From an uncultured Saprospiraceae bacterium (GTDB taxonomy: Bacteria; Bacteroidota; Bacteroidia; Chitinophagales; Saprospiraceae): a DNA stretch of 64,000 bases. Shown here in pieces: positions 18,147 through 26,446 of the stretch; the stretch's first letter is position 1; every line of letters begins with the position of its first letter. The notes beneath the pieces were generated by a model that saw only the letters and a program-made list of their open reading frames with translations, did not search any database and was not told the DNA's origin. Position numbers and translations under genes: made by a program. The DNA lies in contig CALJOK010000019.1 in assembly GCA_937981555.1 (NCBI GenBank), forward strand, positions 40,994-104,993, in the 5' to 3' direction.

Positions 18147-18944
18147 ATGCAAGTAAGACATAAAGACAGACAGGTTTATTTTAAAGAGCAGATATTTACA
18201 ACTAATAAATATGTGATTCCTTTTTTGGAAAAACACATGCCTGTAGATTCAAATACAAAAATCTTAGAAATTGGATGTGGGGAAGGTGGAAATTTAGAGC
18301 CCTTCTTAGACTTAGGTTGCCAAGTAGTTGGAGTAGACTTAAGTGAAGGTAAAATCAAAAAAGGAAAAGCATACTACGAAACTCATGAAAAGAAGGATAA
18401 TATTCAATTTCTTTTCAAGGACATTTATGAAGTAGGAGTGGATGAAATTGGGACTTTTGACTTAATAATTATGAGAGATGTCATCGAGCATATCCATGAT
18501 CAAGAAAAATTCATGGGTTATCTCAAAAAATTTGTGTCTAAAAGTGGAAAAATATTTTTTGGGTTTCCTCCTTGGCAAATGCCTTTTGGAGGGCATCAAC
18601 AAATTTGTCAAAATAAAATAGCTTCCACACTTCCTTATTATCATCTGCTTCCTCGACCACTTTATACAGGAATGTTAAAAATGTTTGGAGAGCCAGCTAA
18701 TCGAATTGAGGCACTTCTCGAAATAAAAGATACTGGAATAAGTATTGAGCGTTTTGAAAGAATCCTAAGGAAAGAAAATTACAAAGTGGATGAAAAAATG
18801 CCATTTTTAATTAATCCTAATTATGAGGCAAAATTTAATTTAACTCCGAGAAAGCAGTTTTCATTAATCTCAGCCATTCCATATTTTAGAAATTTTTTAA
18901 CGACATGTTGCTATTATTTAATTTCGATTCCTGAAAGCAAGTAA
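18147..18944 (+). CDS. Class I SAM-dependent methyltransferase
   Basis: This 265-residue cytoplasmic protein has the SAM-binding motif ILEIGCGEGGNLEPF (about 39-53), the acidic end of strand 2 in VVGVDLSEGKI, and motif FDLIIMRDVIEHI with the catalytic-loop-like FFGFPPWQMPFGGHQQ. This resembles UbiE/Coq5-like methyltransferases found in lipid and surface-polysaccharide clusters. The substrate is unknown. The last about 70 residues are helical and hydrophobic. A TATTTTTG box at 18120-18127 stands 19 bases before the ATG. A very long palindrome follows the gene. Confidence 0.85.
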   Translation: MQVRHKDRQVYFKEQIFTTNKYVIPFLEKHMPVDSNTKILEIGCGEGGNLEPFLDLGCQVVGVDLSEGKIKKGKAYYETHEKKDNIQFLFKDIYEVGVDEIGTFDLIIMRDVIEHIHDQEKFMGYLKKFVSKSGKIFFGFPPWQMPFGGHQQICQNKIASTLPYYHLLPRPLYTGMLKMFGEPANRIEALLEIKDTGISIERFERILRKENYKVDEKMPFLINPNYEAKFNLTPRKQFSLISAIPYFRNFLTTCCYYLISIPESK

Positions 18945-18960
18945 CTGTAATTGGAAATAA

Positions 18961-19015
18961 AAATAATGTAAAAGAGGTATTAATACATTGTATTAATACC
19001 TCTTTTACATTATTT
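18961..19015. terminator. Near-perfect 55-nt palindrome after the methyltransferase gene
   Basis: Arms of 27 bp (18961-18987 and 18989-19015) are fully complementary around a single T. The right arm contains CTCTTTTAC and ends in TATTT, so it can act as a terminator, but its length far exceeds what termination needs. Confidence 0.8.
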
Positions 19016-19088
19016 GAAATCTTTTTTTGGGTAAATTTGTTTACCCATGTTGAGTACTTGCTCAATGCATTATTGAATAAATAGAAAT

Positions 19089-20909
19089 ATGACCAAAAAG
19101 AAAAATAAAAACGCACTTAAAACCCAATTTTCAGCTCTTAAGAATCTACCTGAATTTTTCAAACTTGTTTGGGAAACCAATAAGTCAATGACTATTGGAA
19201 ATATATTATTACGAGTAGTCAAGGCTTCTATTCCTCTACTTATTTTATATGTTGGAAAAGAGATCATTGATGAGATTATTAGATTAGTTGATGTAACAGA
19301 TAAAGACTGGTCTTACCTTTGGATGTTGATTGGAATTGAGCTAGGATTAGCAATTTTTTCAGATTTGATCAATCGTGTAATTATATTGTTAGATAGTTTG
19401 TTGGGAGATTTATTTTCCAACAAAACTTCCGTCCAATTAATAAAACATGCGGCAACACTCGATTTATATCAATTTGAAAACCCAGATTTTTATGACAAAT
19501 TAGAGCGTGCTCGAAGACAAACTACAGGACGAACTGTTTTGATGACTCAAGTTTTAGCTCAATTTCAGGATGTGATTACTATTGTCTTTTTAGGAATTGG
19601 GTTGATCACATTTAATCCTTGGTTGATTTTAATTTTGTTTGTGGCGGTTTTACCATCGTTTTTGGGAGAGACACACTTTAATCAACGAACGTATTCACTC
19701 ACTCGAAGTTTTACACCAGAAAGAAGAGAATTAGATTATTTGAGATATATCGGAGCAAGTGATGAGACTGCCAAAGAAGTTAAGATTTTTAGTCTTGCTG
19801 ATTTTTTAGCGGAGCGATTTAAAGAACTTTCAGATAAATATTATTTCGCAAATCGAAAGATTGTAGTAAAAAGAGCCCTTTGGGGAAGCGCACTTTCATC
19901 CATCGGAACGATCTCATATTATGGCGCATATATTTTTATTATTTCCCAAACTGTAAGTGGTTTAATCACGATCGGAACACTTACTTTTTTAGCAGGATCT
20001 TTCGAGCGAATGCGAAATATGTTGCAATCTATCATGACTCGTTTTTCCAAAATTGCGGAAGGTTCATTGTACTTGCAAGACATGTTTGATTTTTTTGCTA
20101 TCCAACCTACTATCGTTTCTGGAGAAAAGAACTTAATGATTCCTCAGCCAATTCAAGAAGGATTTACTTTCGAAAATGTAGGATTCAAATATCCGAATAG
20201 TGAAGTGTGGGCAATTCGTAATTTAAATTTTCATTTACAAAAAGGAGAAAAATTAGCTTTAGTAGGAGAGAACGGAGCGGGGAAAACAACCTTGGTGAAA
20301 CTCCTTGCTCGATTATACAAACCAACAGAAGGAAGAATTTTATTAGATGGGAAAGATTTGGATTCATATAATTTAGGAGATCTCCGGCAAAATATTGGAA
20401 TCATTTTCCAAGACTATATTCGCTTCCAAATGAAGGCATCCGAGAATATTGCTATTGGAAATATTGAAAACCGAATTGAATTAGATATAATAAAAGATGC
20501 CGCGAAGAAAAGTTTAGCAGATACGGTGATCAATAATCTACCTGGAGAATACGATCAAGTTTTGGGGAAAAGATTTGCTGAAGGGGTGGAACTCTCAGGT
20601 GGGCAATGGCAAAAAATTGCTTTGGGAAGGGCATACATGAGAGATGCTCAATTATTGATTTTGGATGAACCGACTTCTGCCTTGGACGCCAGAGCAGAAC
20701 ATGAAGTTTTTCTTCGATTCGCAGATTTGATTGCAGGGAAAAGTGCGGTATTAATTTCGCATCGTTTCTCAACGGTCAGGATGGCTGATCGAATTTTATT
20801 TTTGGAAAATGGACAAATGAAAGAATTGGGAAGTCATGAAGAACTTGTGGCGCAAGATGGAAAATATGCAGAGCTATTCCACTTACAAGCACAAGGTTAT
20901 TTGGATTGA
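19089..20909 (+). CDS. ABC exporter, fused membrane and ATPase domains (MsbA-like)
   Basis: This 606-residue half-transporter has a six-helix export domain in the first about 330 residues. The ATPase follows: Walker A GENGAGKTTL (near 394), Q-loop GIIFQDYIRFQ, signature LSGGQWQKIALGRA (near 501), Walker B LLILDEPTSALD (near 521) and H-loop ISHRF. Homodimers of this kind export lipids, peptides or drugs. Because it lies beside a methyltransferase and a glycosyltransferase group, a glycolipid or polysaccharide substrate is possible, but that is inference. Its 3' end overlaps the convergent glycosyltransferase gene by 13 bases, so the two transcripts interfere at their ends. Confidence 0.92.
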   Translation: MTKKKNKNALKTQFSALKNLPEFFKLVWETNKSMTIGNILLRVVKASIPLLILYVGKEIIDEIIRLVDVTDKDWSYLWMLIGIELGLAIFSDLINRVIILLDSLLGDLFSNKTSVQLIKHAATLDLYQFENPDFYDKLERARRQTTGRTVLMTQVLAQFQDVITIVFLGIGLITFNPWLILILFVAVLPSFLGETHFNQRTYSLTRSFTPERRELDYLRYIGASDETAKEVKIFSLADFLAERFKELSDKYYFANRKIVVKRALWGSALSSIGTISYYGAYIFIISQTVSGLITIGTLTFLAGSFERMRNMLQSIMTRFSKIAEGSLYLQDMFDFFAIQPTIVSGEKNLMIPQPIQEGFTFENVGFKYPNSEVWAIRNLNFHLQKGEKLALVGENGAGKTTLVKLLARLYKPTEGRILLDGKDLDSYNLGDLRQNIGIIFQDYIRFQMKASENIAIGNIENRIELDIIKDAAKKSLADTVINNLPGEYDQVLGKRFAEGVELSGGQWQKIALGRAYMRDAQLLILDEPTSALDARAEHEVFLRFADLIAGKSAVLISHRFSTVRMADRILFLENGQMKELGSHEELVAQDGKYAELFHLQAQGYLD

Positions 20910-22345
20910 TTTTTCAAAGAAGAAGGTGAATATGTTTTGGTCAGTTCGTAGATTAAAAATGAGAAGACCAAAACATATTCAGTTCCCACCATCCACAAGT
21001 TTTCGAAATACGCTCCGTAGCTATAATTAATATAAGTCAAAAATATCAAACCTGACCAAAGTATCGGAAATCGAAATCGAGTGAATAGACATAATACAAT
21101 TGGTAAACTCACATACCAAGGATGTACAATTGTTGCAAAGGCGAGATACAAACAAATGGCAAATAACATTTTCCCAAAAACATTTTTCCAATTAAATTTC
21201 TTTTCAAAAAAAGTTATTGCCATAATTCCTAACAATACAATTACGGCGAGTGCAGGCCCTGCACTTTGAATCCAATTATATCCTACCACTTGATAACCTA
21301 CCCAACGAATGGCAAAATAAATACTCGCATTGAATTCGAATTTTTGGAAATATAAATCTAAACTTGCTCCAAAGTTATTGAGAAATGCGCCACTCAAAAG
21401 TGGAGCAAATAACAATACAATTACAATTCCTACAATTGCGAAATATTGAATACTTTTTTTCCAACCTAATCTTTTGATCAAAAAAGGAAGAAACATCAAA
21501 GGCAATAATTTGGAAGCGATAGATAGTGCAATTGAGATAGCAGAAAGGATTAGATATTTAGGCGGTAACTTCCAGTTACCTCCTAAATTATTTCCCTCTT
21601 TGGGATCAGTTTTTTTTGTAAAAAAATTAGGAGGTAACTGCAAGTTACCGCCTAATTCACTCACATTATTTTTCACCAAAAAAAATAGAGCAGCAAGGAG
21701 GAAACAAATCATCGCTGCTTCAAAATGTAGATTCCCACACAACTCTATAATTATCAATGGATTAAGTGCGTAAAGTAAAATATTTTTCGCAGGTAATTGA
21801 AAGTGATCGAGTAACTTTTTTATAAAAAATAAAGAACCGATTTCGCAGAGAAAAAGAAAAATTTTCATCGTGACCGCACTTCCAATAATACTATTTGGAA
21901 ATAGCCAACATGCGAATGCAAAAACGCCTTGAGCGACAGGAGGATAAATGGTAAAGTATTCAGGGGAGTTTAATTTATGGAAAAGAGTTTTGTTGATTCC
22001 TGGTACGGAGATATTATTTTCTATATAATAACTCGGCAAAAAATCAAAAGGGTTATGACCATTGATAAGCAAACGGCCATCCCAAATAAATCGGTAAACA
22101 TCATCCGAAAGATTGGGCAATGTGAACAAAAGTATAAATCGTAACAATATACTTACACCAATGAAAAAAGTAATTGTACTTTTTTCATTGACGTATTTAA
22201 AAATTAAAATGTAGAGAAAAAAGAAGATTCCGAACTGAGAAATGATTGGAACAAAATCAGCTTGTTGGACGAAAAAACCAAGACCAACGGTCAAAGCAAT
22301 TAATGGAATTGCCAATAAACGAAAGTCTATTGTTTTTTCTTTCAT
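20897..22345 (-). CDS. GT-C (GT87/MptB-like) polyprenyl-linked mannosyltransferase-type membrane protein with repeat insertion
   Basis: This 482-residue polytopic protein has about eleven helices. The early loop motif LSDDVYRFIWDGRLLINGHNPF holds the Asp-Asp pair typical of GT-C enzymes that use polyprenyl-phosphate sugars. A soluble insertion of about 40 residues sits between two helices (about residues 222-262). It contains LGGNLQLPP and LGGNWKLPP, each encoded by a 31-bp palindrome. The insertion keeps the frame and looks like a repeat element taken into the gene. The gene follows the GT2 gene at 22347 with a one-base gap, so the pair is one operon. The sugar and acceptor are unknown. Confidence 0.85.
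   Translation of the reverse strand: MKEKTIDFRLLAIPLIALTVGLGFFVQQADFVPIISQFGIFFFLYILIFKYVNEKSTITFFIGVSILLRFILLFTLPNLSDDVYRFIWDGRLLINGHNPFDFLPSYYIENNISVPGINKTLFHKLNSPEYFTIYPPVAQGVFAFACWLFPNSIIGSAVTMKIFLFLCEIGSLFFIKKLLDHFQLPAKNILLYALNPLIIIELCGNLHFEAAMICFLLAALFFLVKNNVSELGGNLQLPPNFFTKKTDPKEGNNLGGNWKLPPKYLILSAISIALSIASKLLPLMFLPFLIKRLGWKKSIQYFAIVGIVIVLLFAPLLSGAFLNNFGASLDLYFQKFEFNASIYFAIRWVGYQVVGYNWIQSAGPALAVIVLLGIMAITFFEKKFNWKNVFGKMLFAICLYLAFATIVHPWYVSLPIVLCLFTRFRFPILWSGLIFLTYINYSYGAYFENLWMVGTEYVLVFSFLIYELTKTYSPSSLKNQSK
21557..21587. repeat. Coding palindromic repeat, copy 1
   Basis: A 31-bp imperfect palindrome: TTTAGGCGGTAACT, spacer TCC, AGTTACCTCCTAAA (one mismatched pair). On the minus strand it encodes LGGNWKLPPK in the GT-C protein; on the plus strand the opposing frame reads LGGNFQLPPK. 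Confidence 0.85.
21626..21656. repeat. Coding palindromic repeat, copy 2
   Basis: Same 31-bp design as copy 1: ATTAGGAGGTAACT, spacer GCA, AGTTACCGCCTAAT. It lies 69 bp (23 codons) from copy 1, keeps the reading frame and encodes LGGNLQLPPN on the minus strand and LGGNCKLPPN on the plus strand. Confidence 0.85.
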
Positions 22346-22346
22346 C

Positions 22347-23828
22347 CTATTTTAAACTTACCGCTCGAACAGAATAAAAGAAAATCCCACCAAAACCAAA
22401 CATCAACAACAAATGGAAAAGCATAAATGAATTATCTTCTAAATAAAATCCACCAATCAATCCGCCTAAAAAATAAATTGAAAGTAAACCTTCAAAAATT
22501 GTAGACATCGGTAATTTTTTGGATAAATATTTATGCGACTTCAAAGAATCTTTAATGTCAACGATATTGAATTTTGGTGTACGAATAAAAGGAGACTGTT
22601 TACCAATGTATCCTTGAATGACCGCAATTGTATTGTGCAAAGAAAGTCCCATCGACAAGGCTAGAAAAACAGGAAAGAGAAAAACGAATTTTAAAAACAT
22701 TTTCCCATAAGATTCTTTATTCAATTCTGCTTGAACATTGGCGACATAATAAACGGCAATTACAGAAACTGTCCCGATTAAAAAGATCGCAAATGGAGTA
22801 GTACTAAAACCTAAAAATTCCATTGCAAAAAGCATCGGCACACTAAAAACTCCAGCAATGAAAACGAAAAGAAAAACACCACTATTCATCAAATGACCGG
22901 TGGCGTGCATTTTTTGCTTAAAACCTAAATTTGATCTCCAAATGGTTGGCAATAATTTTCGAGCATTTTCAGCACCTCCTTTCATCCATCGAAATTGTTG
23001 AGATTTCAATCCATTCATCTCAGCTGGCAATTCTGCAGGTGAGCCAAATTTTTCTAAATATTTTATTTTCCAACCTTTCAATTGTGCTCGATAACTTAGA
23101 TCCAAATCTTCGGTCAACGTATCCGCTTCCCAGCCTCCTGCATCGTCAATACATTTTCGTCGCCAAACTCCTGCCGTTCCATTAAATTGTAATAATAGAT
23201 TTCCGGATCGACGACCTTGTTGTTCGACGGTGAAATGCACATTTAATTGCATCGCCTGAAGTCTCGTCAACATGGAATAATTTTGATTGATGTGCTCCCA
23301 ACGTGTTTGAACTACACCAATGTTTTCGTTTTTAAAATGAGGAATGGTTGCACGTAAAAATTCTGGGCGAGGCAAAAAGTCCGCATCAAAAATGGCAATA
23401 AAATTTCCTTTAGCATGAACCATCGCTTCCTTGAGTGCGCCCGCTTTGTAGCCTGAGCGATCTGTTCGATGATAGAATTCGATATTGAAACCTTTGGCTT
23501 TGTACTCCTCCACTTTGCGTTTCGAAATATCTACGGTTTCATCTGTAGAATCATCAAGGACATGAATTTCGTATTTGTCTTTTGGATAATCGAATTTTAC
23601 AATATTGTCAATCAATCTTTCAACCACATACATTTCATTAAAAACCGGCAACTGAATAGTGACAAAGGGAAGGTCTTCCTCCTTTGGTTTTTCCAAAACT
23701 TCTTGCACATGATTCCAATGGTACTTTTGATAATAAAAAAGTAAATGCAATTGGACCATGCAATAAAAAGTGATGTACACTAATGCGATGATGTAAACTG
23801 AAATAATAAAATATGCTAGGATTTCCAT
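22347..23828 (-). CDS. Processive GT2 glycosyltransferase, cellulose-synthase-like
   Basis: This 493-residue membrane enzyme has two N-terminal helices, then a GT-A domain with VTIQLPVFNEMYVVERLID, the DxD-type IFDADFLPRPEF (near 140-151), the TED motif TLTEDLDLSYRAQ and the QxxRW motif QQFRWMKGG. Four or five C-terminal helices follow. This is the architecture of cellulose-synthase-like or glucosylceramide/beta-glycan synthases. It probably makes a lipid-linked or secreted polysaccharide. One base separates it from the GT-C gene downstream, so co-expression is likely. The polymer is not readable from sequence. Confidence 0.9.
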   Translation of the reverse strand: MEILAYFIISVYIIALVYITFYCMVQLHLLFYYQKYHWNHVQEVLEKPKEEDLPFVTIQLPVFNEMYVVERLIDNIVKFDYPKDKYEIHVLDDSTDETVDISKRKVEEYKAKGFNIEFYHRTDRSGYKAGALKEAMVHAKGNFIAIFDADFLPRPEFLRATIPHFKNENIGVVQTRWEHINQNYSMLTRLQAMQLNVHFTVEQQGRRSGNLLLQFNGTAGVWRRKCIDDAGGWEADTLTEDLDLSYRAQLKGWKIKYLEKFGSPAELPAEMNGLKSQQFRWMKGGAENARKLLPTIWRSNLGFKQKMHATGHLMNSGVFLFVFIAGVFSVPMLFAMEFLGFSTTPFAIFLIGTVSVIAVYYVANVQAELNKESYGKMFLKFVFLFPVFLALSMGLSLHNTIAVIQGYIGKQSPFIRTPKFNIVDIKDSLKSHKYLSKKLPMSTIFEGLLSIYFLGGLIGGFYLEDNSFMLFHLLLMFGFGGIFFYSVRAVSLK

Positions 23829-23892
23829 GTTGTTATTTTTGTGCTCGACTTTTTAATTTTAAATTTAACCGACGATTCTTGTTATCGCTCGA

Positions 23893-23928
23893 AGCGCTAC
23901 CACCACTTTTTTGCGGTAGTAGGTCGCT
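23893..23928. repeat. Imperfect inverted repeat between the two GT2 genes
   Basis: AGCGCTACCACC (23893-23904) faces GGTAGTAGGTCGCT (23915-23928) across a T-rich loop. The right arm overlaps the stop codon of the upstream GT2 gene. It may attenuate transcription between the two glycosyltransferases or be a small repeat element. Confidence 0.5.
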
Positions 23929-24622
23929 AGAGTAATTTAAAAATTGTCCAAAGGATCTTGTGCCCTGCGAGAATCGTTCCTTTGATTGTTCCTGAAACTT
24001 TTGAAACACCAATTCTACGTCGATAGGTAACTGGAATTTCTGTACATCTTAATTTGTGTTTGGCAGCTTTGACTTGCATTTCGACCGTCCACCCAAAGTC
24101 TCGATCTTGCATATCAATCTCCATTAATTTGTCATATCGAATCGCTCGAAATGGACCTAGATCTGTAAACTGATAATTATAAAAAAGGCGAATCAAATTC
24201 GTCGCCAACCAATTTCCAAAAACTTGCTGTGGCATCATCGCACCTGATTCCATATCACCCAAAGCTCTCGATCCGATGACCATGTCATTTCCTGCTAACA
24301 ATGCATTTACAAGTAGCGTCATTTCTTCAGGATGATCGGAATAATCTCCATCGAGGAAAACGACGATATCCGGCTTTTCGTTTTCAGGTCTATTTTTAAT
24401 GTATTCCATTCCTTTCAAACATGCGTTACCGTAGCCTTTGAGCGGTTGATCCAAAACAATTGCACCGCCAGCAAGAGCCACCGGTTTTGTATTATCGGTG
24501 CTTGCATTATTACAGACCAAAATGTCTCGAACCAACTCTTTGGGAATATCCGCAACGACCTTTCCAATGGATTCTTCTTCATTGTAAGCTGGAATGATGA
24601 CATCAATAATGGGTTGTGGCAT
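23927..24622 (-). CDS. Dolichyl-phosphate-mannose-synthase-like GT2 glycosyltransferase
   Basis: This 231-residue soluble GT-A enzyme has the opening strand IDVIIPAYNEEESIGKVV, the nucleotide-sugar motif VVFLDGDYSDHPEEM (DGD near 90), and the family feature TDLGPFRAIRYDKL. The end RRRIGVSKVSGTIKGTILAG is typical of DPM1-like enzymes. Such enzymes usually move a sugar from UDP or GDP onto polyprenyl phosphate. That lipid-linked sugar would be the donor for the GT-C enzyme at 20897-22345, so the three genes make a coherent set. No membrane anchor is present apart from a hydrophobic C-terminus. Confidence 0.9.
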   Translation of the reverse strand: MPQPIIDVIIPAYNEEESIGKVVADIPKELVRDILVCNNASTDNTKPVALAGGAIVLDQPLKGYGNACLKGMEYIKNRPENEKPDIVVFLDGDYSDHPEEMTLLVNALLAGNDMVIGSRALGDMESGAMMPQQVFGNWLATNLIRLFYNYQFTDLGPFRAIRYDKLMEIDMQDRDFGWTVEMQVKAAKHKLRCTEIPVTYRRRIGVSKVSGTIKGTILAGHKILWTIFKLL

Positions 24623-24717
24623 GTTTGTTTTTTAGTATATAAAATGTAAATGTAGGCTTTTTCCATAGATTTGGGATGTTAGGGAAAGGACATTATTAGA
24701 GGAATTATTCTCCTAGG

Positions 24718-24747
24718 TTGTGATATCCAACATAAGGGTTATTTTTG
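24718..24747 (+). promoter_or_regulatory. Consensus promoter upstream of the beta-helix lipoprotein gene
   Basis: TTG (24718-24720), 19-bp spacer, then TATTTTTG (24740-24747), a full match to the Bacteroidota TTG/TAnnTTTG pattern. The ATG lies 87 bases downstream. Confidence 0.7.
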
Positions 24748-24833
24748 CGTAATAGTTGAGGATTTAAGTTTTAGAAAACAACAATAAAAGTGTCTTTTTT
24801 ACCTTTTATAAAAAGAAATAACGACTTCAAAAT

Positions 24834-26342
24834 ATGAAATATTTATTATCCATTTTTGCTTTGATTTTAATGTTAAATTATTCGTGCAAACCGACCGATA
24901 GTTTCGATACAGGTTCTGATGTGATGTTGGGATTTTCGGTAGATACATTGCGATTTGATACTGTTTTTACAGAATTGGGTTCTGCGACTCGAATTCTTAA
25001 AGTTTATAATCAAAGTAAAAAAGATATAAAAATTAGTAAAATCAGCATCAAAAATGAAACGACTAATTTTTATAAAATTAATGTAGATGGAATTCCTGGT
25101 AGTGTGGCAACGGATATTGAAATAGCTGGAAATGATAGTTTATATATTTTTGCGGAAGTGACGATTGATCCTGATCAACCTCTTACGAATAGTCCATTTG
25201 TAATTGAGGATTTTTTAGTTTTTGAGATAAATGGAAATACGCAGCAGGTACTTTTGGAATCATGGGGACAGAATGCTAATTATTTTCCAAGTCGATTTGA
25301 TGGAGGTGGTGCTTTACAAACAGGATGTGCAGGCGGTGAATTTTTAATCACAAATGAAAAACCATGGGTATTTTACGGGACTGTTGTTTTCGATGATTGT
25401 AAGGTTGTTGTCGAAGAAGGTGCAAGGATTCATGTGCATGGTGGAATTGTTCCTGCTTTTGATGCAGATGGCATGAGAACATTTTACAATGATGGAAGAC
25501 TTATATTTATTAATGAAAGTACGTTGACGGTAAATGGTACTCAAGGAAATCCTGTTATAATGGAAGGTGATAGATTAGAGGAATCTTTTAATGATATTTC
25601 GGGACAATGGTTTGGGGTTCTTTTATTAGATGAAACTAAGAATCATGATATAAATCATTTGGAATTAAAAAATTCTATTCTTGGAGTTTATGCTGATTCA
25701 TCAGTAGAGATGTCAATCGAAAATTCGAAAATTTATAATACTTCCAATGCAGGTTTAATTGGAGTTCATGCAAATATAGATGCAACGAATTGTCTTTTTT
25801 ATAATAATGGTTCGAATGCTGTTCGGTTTTTGTATGGAGGAGATTATAATTTTACCTATTGTACATTGGCGAGTTATGGGGTAGATGCACCAGCGTTGAG
25901 CATGACTAATTTGTTGTGTGGGACAGATGATCCATTAGGATGTAGCCCATGTTTTGAATATCGGCTAAATGCCAATTTTAAAAATTCTATAATTTTTGGA
26001 TCTAGACGAGATGAGATTTCGATGGTTAATGGAGATGCTTGTATTGACGGAGTATCTAATCCGATAAATTATAATTTTAAAGATTGTATTGTTCGAGTAG
26101 AAGAGTTATTGGAGCAAGAAGGTTTTGAAGATTTTTTCGGCCCTAATAATTGTACTCCTTGCCAAAATGCGGATAATAATGATGCAGTTTTTGAAGACCC
26201 GAATGAGGATATTTACTATTTAGATACGTTGTCGATTGCGGAAATGAAAGCTGTTCCAGTTAATTTAATATTTGAAGATCTGGATGGAAATTCGAGAGAT
26301 GGTGCGGAGCCTGATGTAGGATGTTATGAATATCAGTATTAA
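24834..26342 (+). CDS. Right-handed beta-helix repeat lipoprotein
   Basis: This 502-residue protein starts with a lipoprotein signal (LMLNYSCKP, Cys18). A first beta domain (about 30-150) resembles Ig-like DUF1573-type folds (FDTVFTELGSATRILKVYNQ). Then come short-strand repeats typical of parallel beta-helices (INHLELKNSILGVYADSSVEMSIENSKIY is one such stretch, given in part: HLELKNSILGVYADSS). It contains cysteine pairs (CSPC, CTPC) near the end and closes with DGAEPDVGCYEYQY, a tail seen in secreted beta-helix proteins of Bacteroidota. It is probably surface-exposed. The ligand is unknown. Confidence 0.8.
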   Translation: MKYLLSIFALILMLNYSCKPTDSFDTGSDVMLGFSVDTLRFDTVFTELGSATRILKVYNQSKKDIKISKISIKNETTNFYKINVDGIPGSVATDIEIAGNDSLYIFAEVTIDPDQPLTNSPFVIEDFLVFEINGNTQQVLLESWGQNANYFPSRFDGGGALQTGCAGGEFLITNEKPWVFYGTVVFDDCKVVVEEGARIHVHGGIVPAFDADGMRTFYNDGRLIFINESTLTVNGTQGNPVIMEGDRLEESFNDISGQWFGVLLLDETKNHDINHLELKNSILGVYADSSVEMSIENSKIYNTSNAGLIGVHANIDATNCLFYNNGSNAVRFLYGGDYNFTYCTLASYGVDAPALSMTNLLCGTDDPLGCSPCFEYRLNANFKNSIIFGSRRDEISMVNGDACIDGVSNPINYNFKDCIVRVEELLEQEGFEDFFGPNNCTPCQNADNNDAVFEDPNEDIYYLDTLSIAEMKAVPVNLIFEDLDGNSRDGAEPDVGCYEYQY

Positions 26343-26446
26343 TTTTTTTGCCGCAGATTTTTTATGGTCGTTATGATTATTATGATTTTACGAAAAGAGA
26401 AATCATAATAATCATATTAAATCAGCTCAATCTGCGGCAAAAAAAA
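26343..26446. repeat. Palindromic intergenic repeat, GCCGCAGA family (copy B1)
   Basis: The whole 104-bp gap between the stops of two convergent genes is one imperfect inverted repeat. The outer ends pair as TTGCCGCAGATT with AATCTGCGGCAA, and the inner part as ATGATTATTATGATTT with its complement. Confidence 0.8.

Noticed and set aside
21474..21773. Plus-strand reading frame of 99 codons inside the GT-C gene
   Set aside because: It is antisense to a well-supported membrane protein. Its LGGN..LPP motifs arise because the palindromic repeats read alike on both strands.
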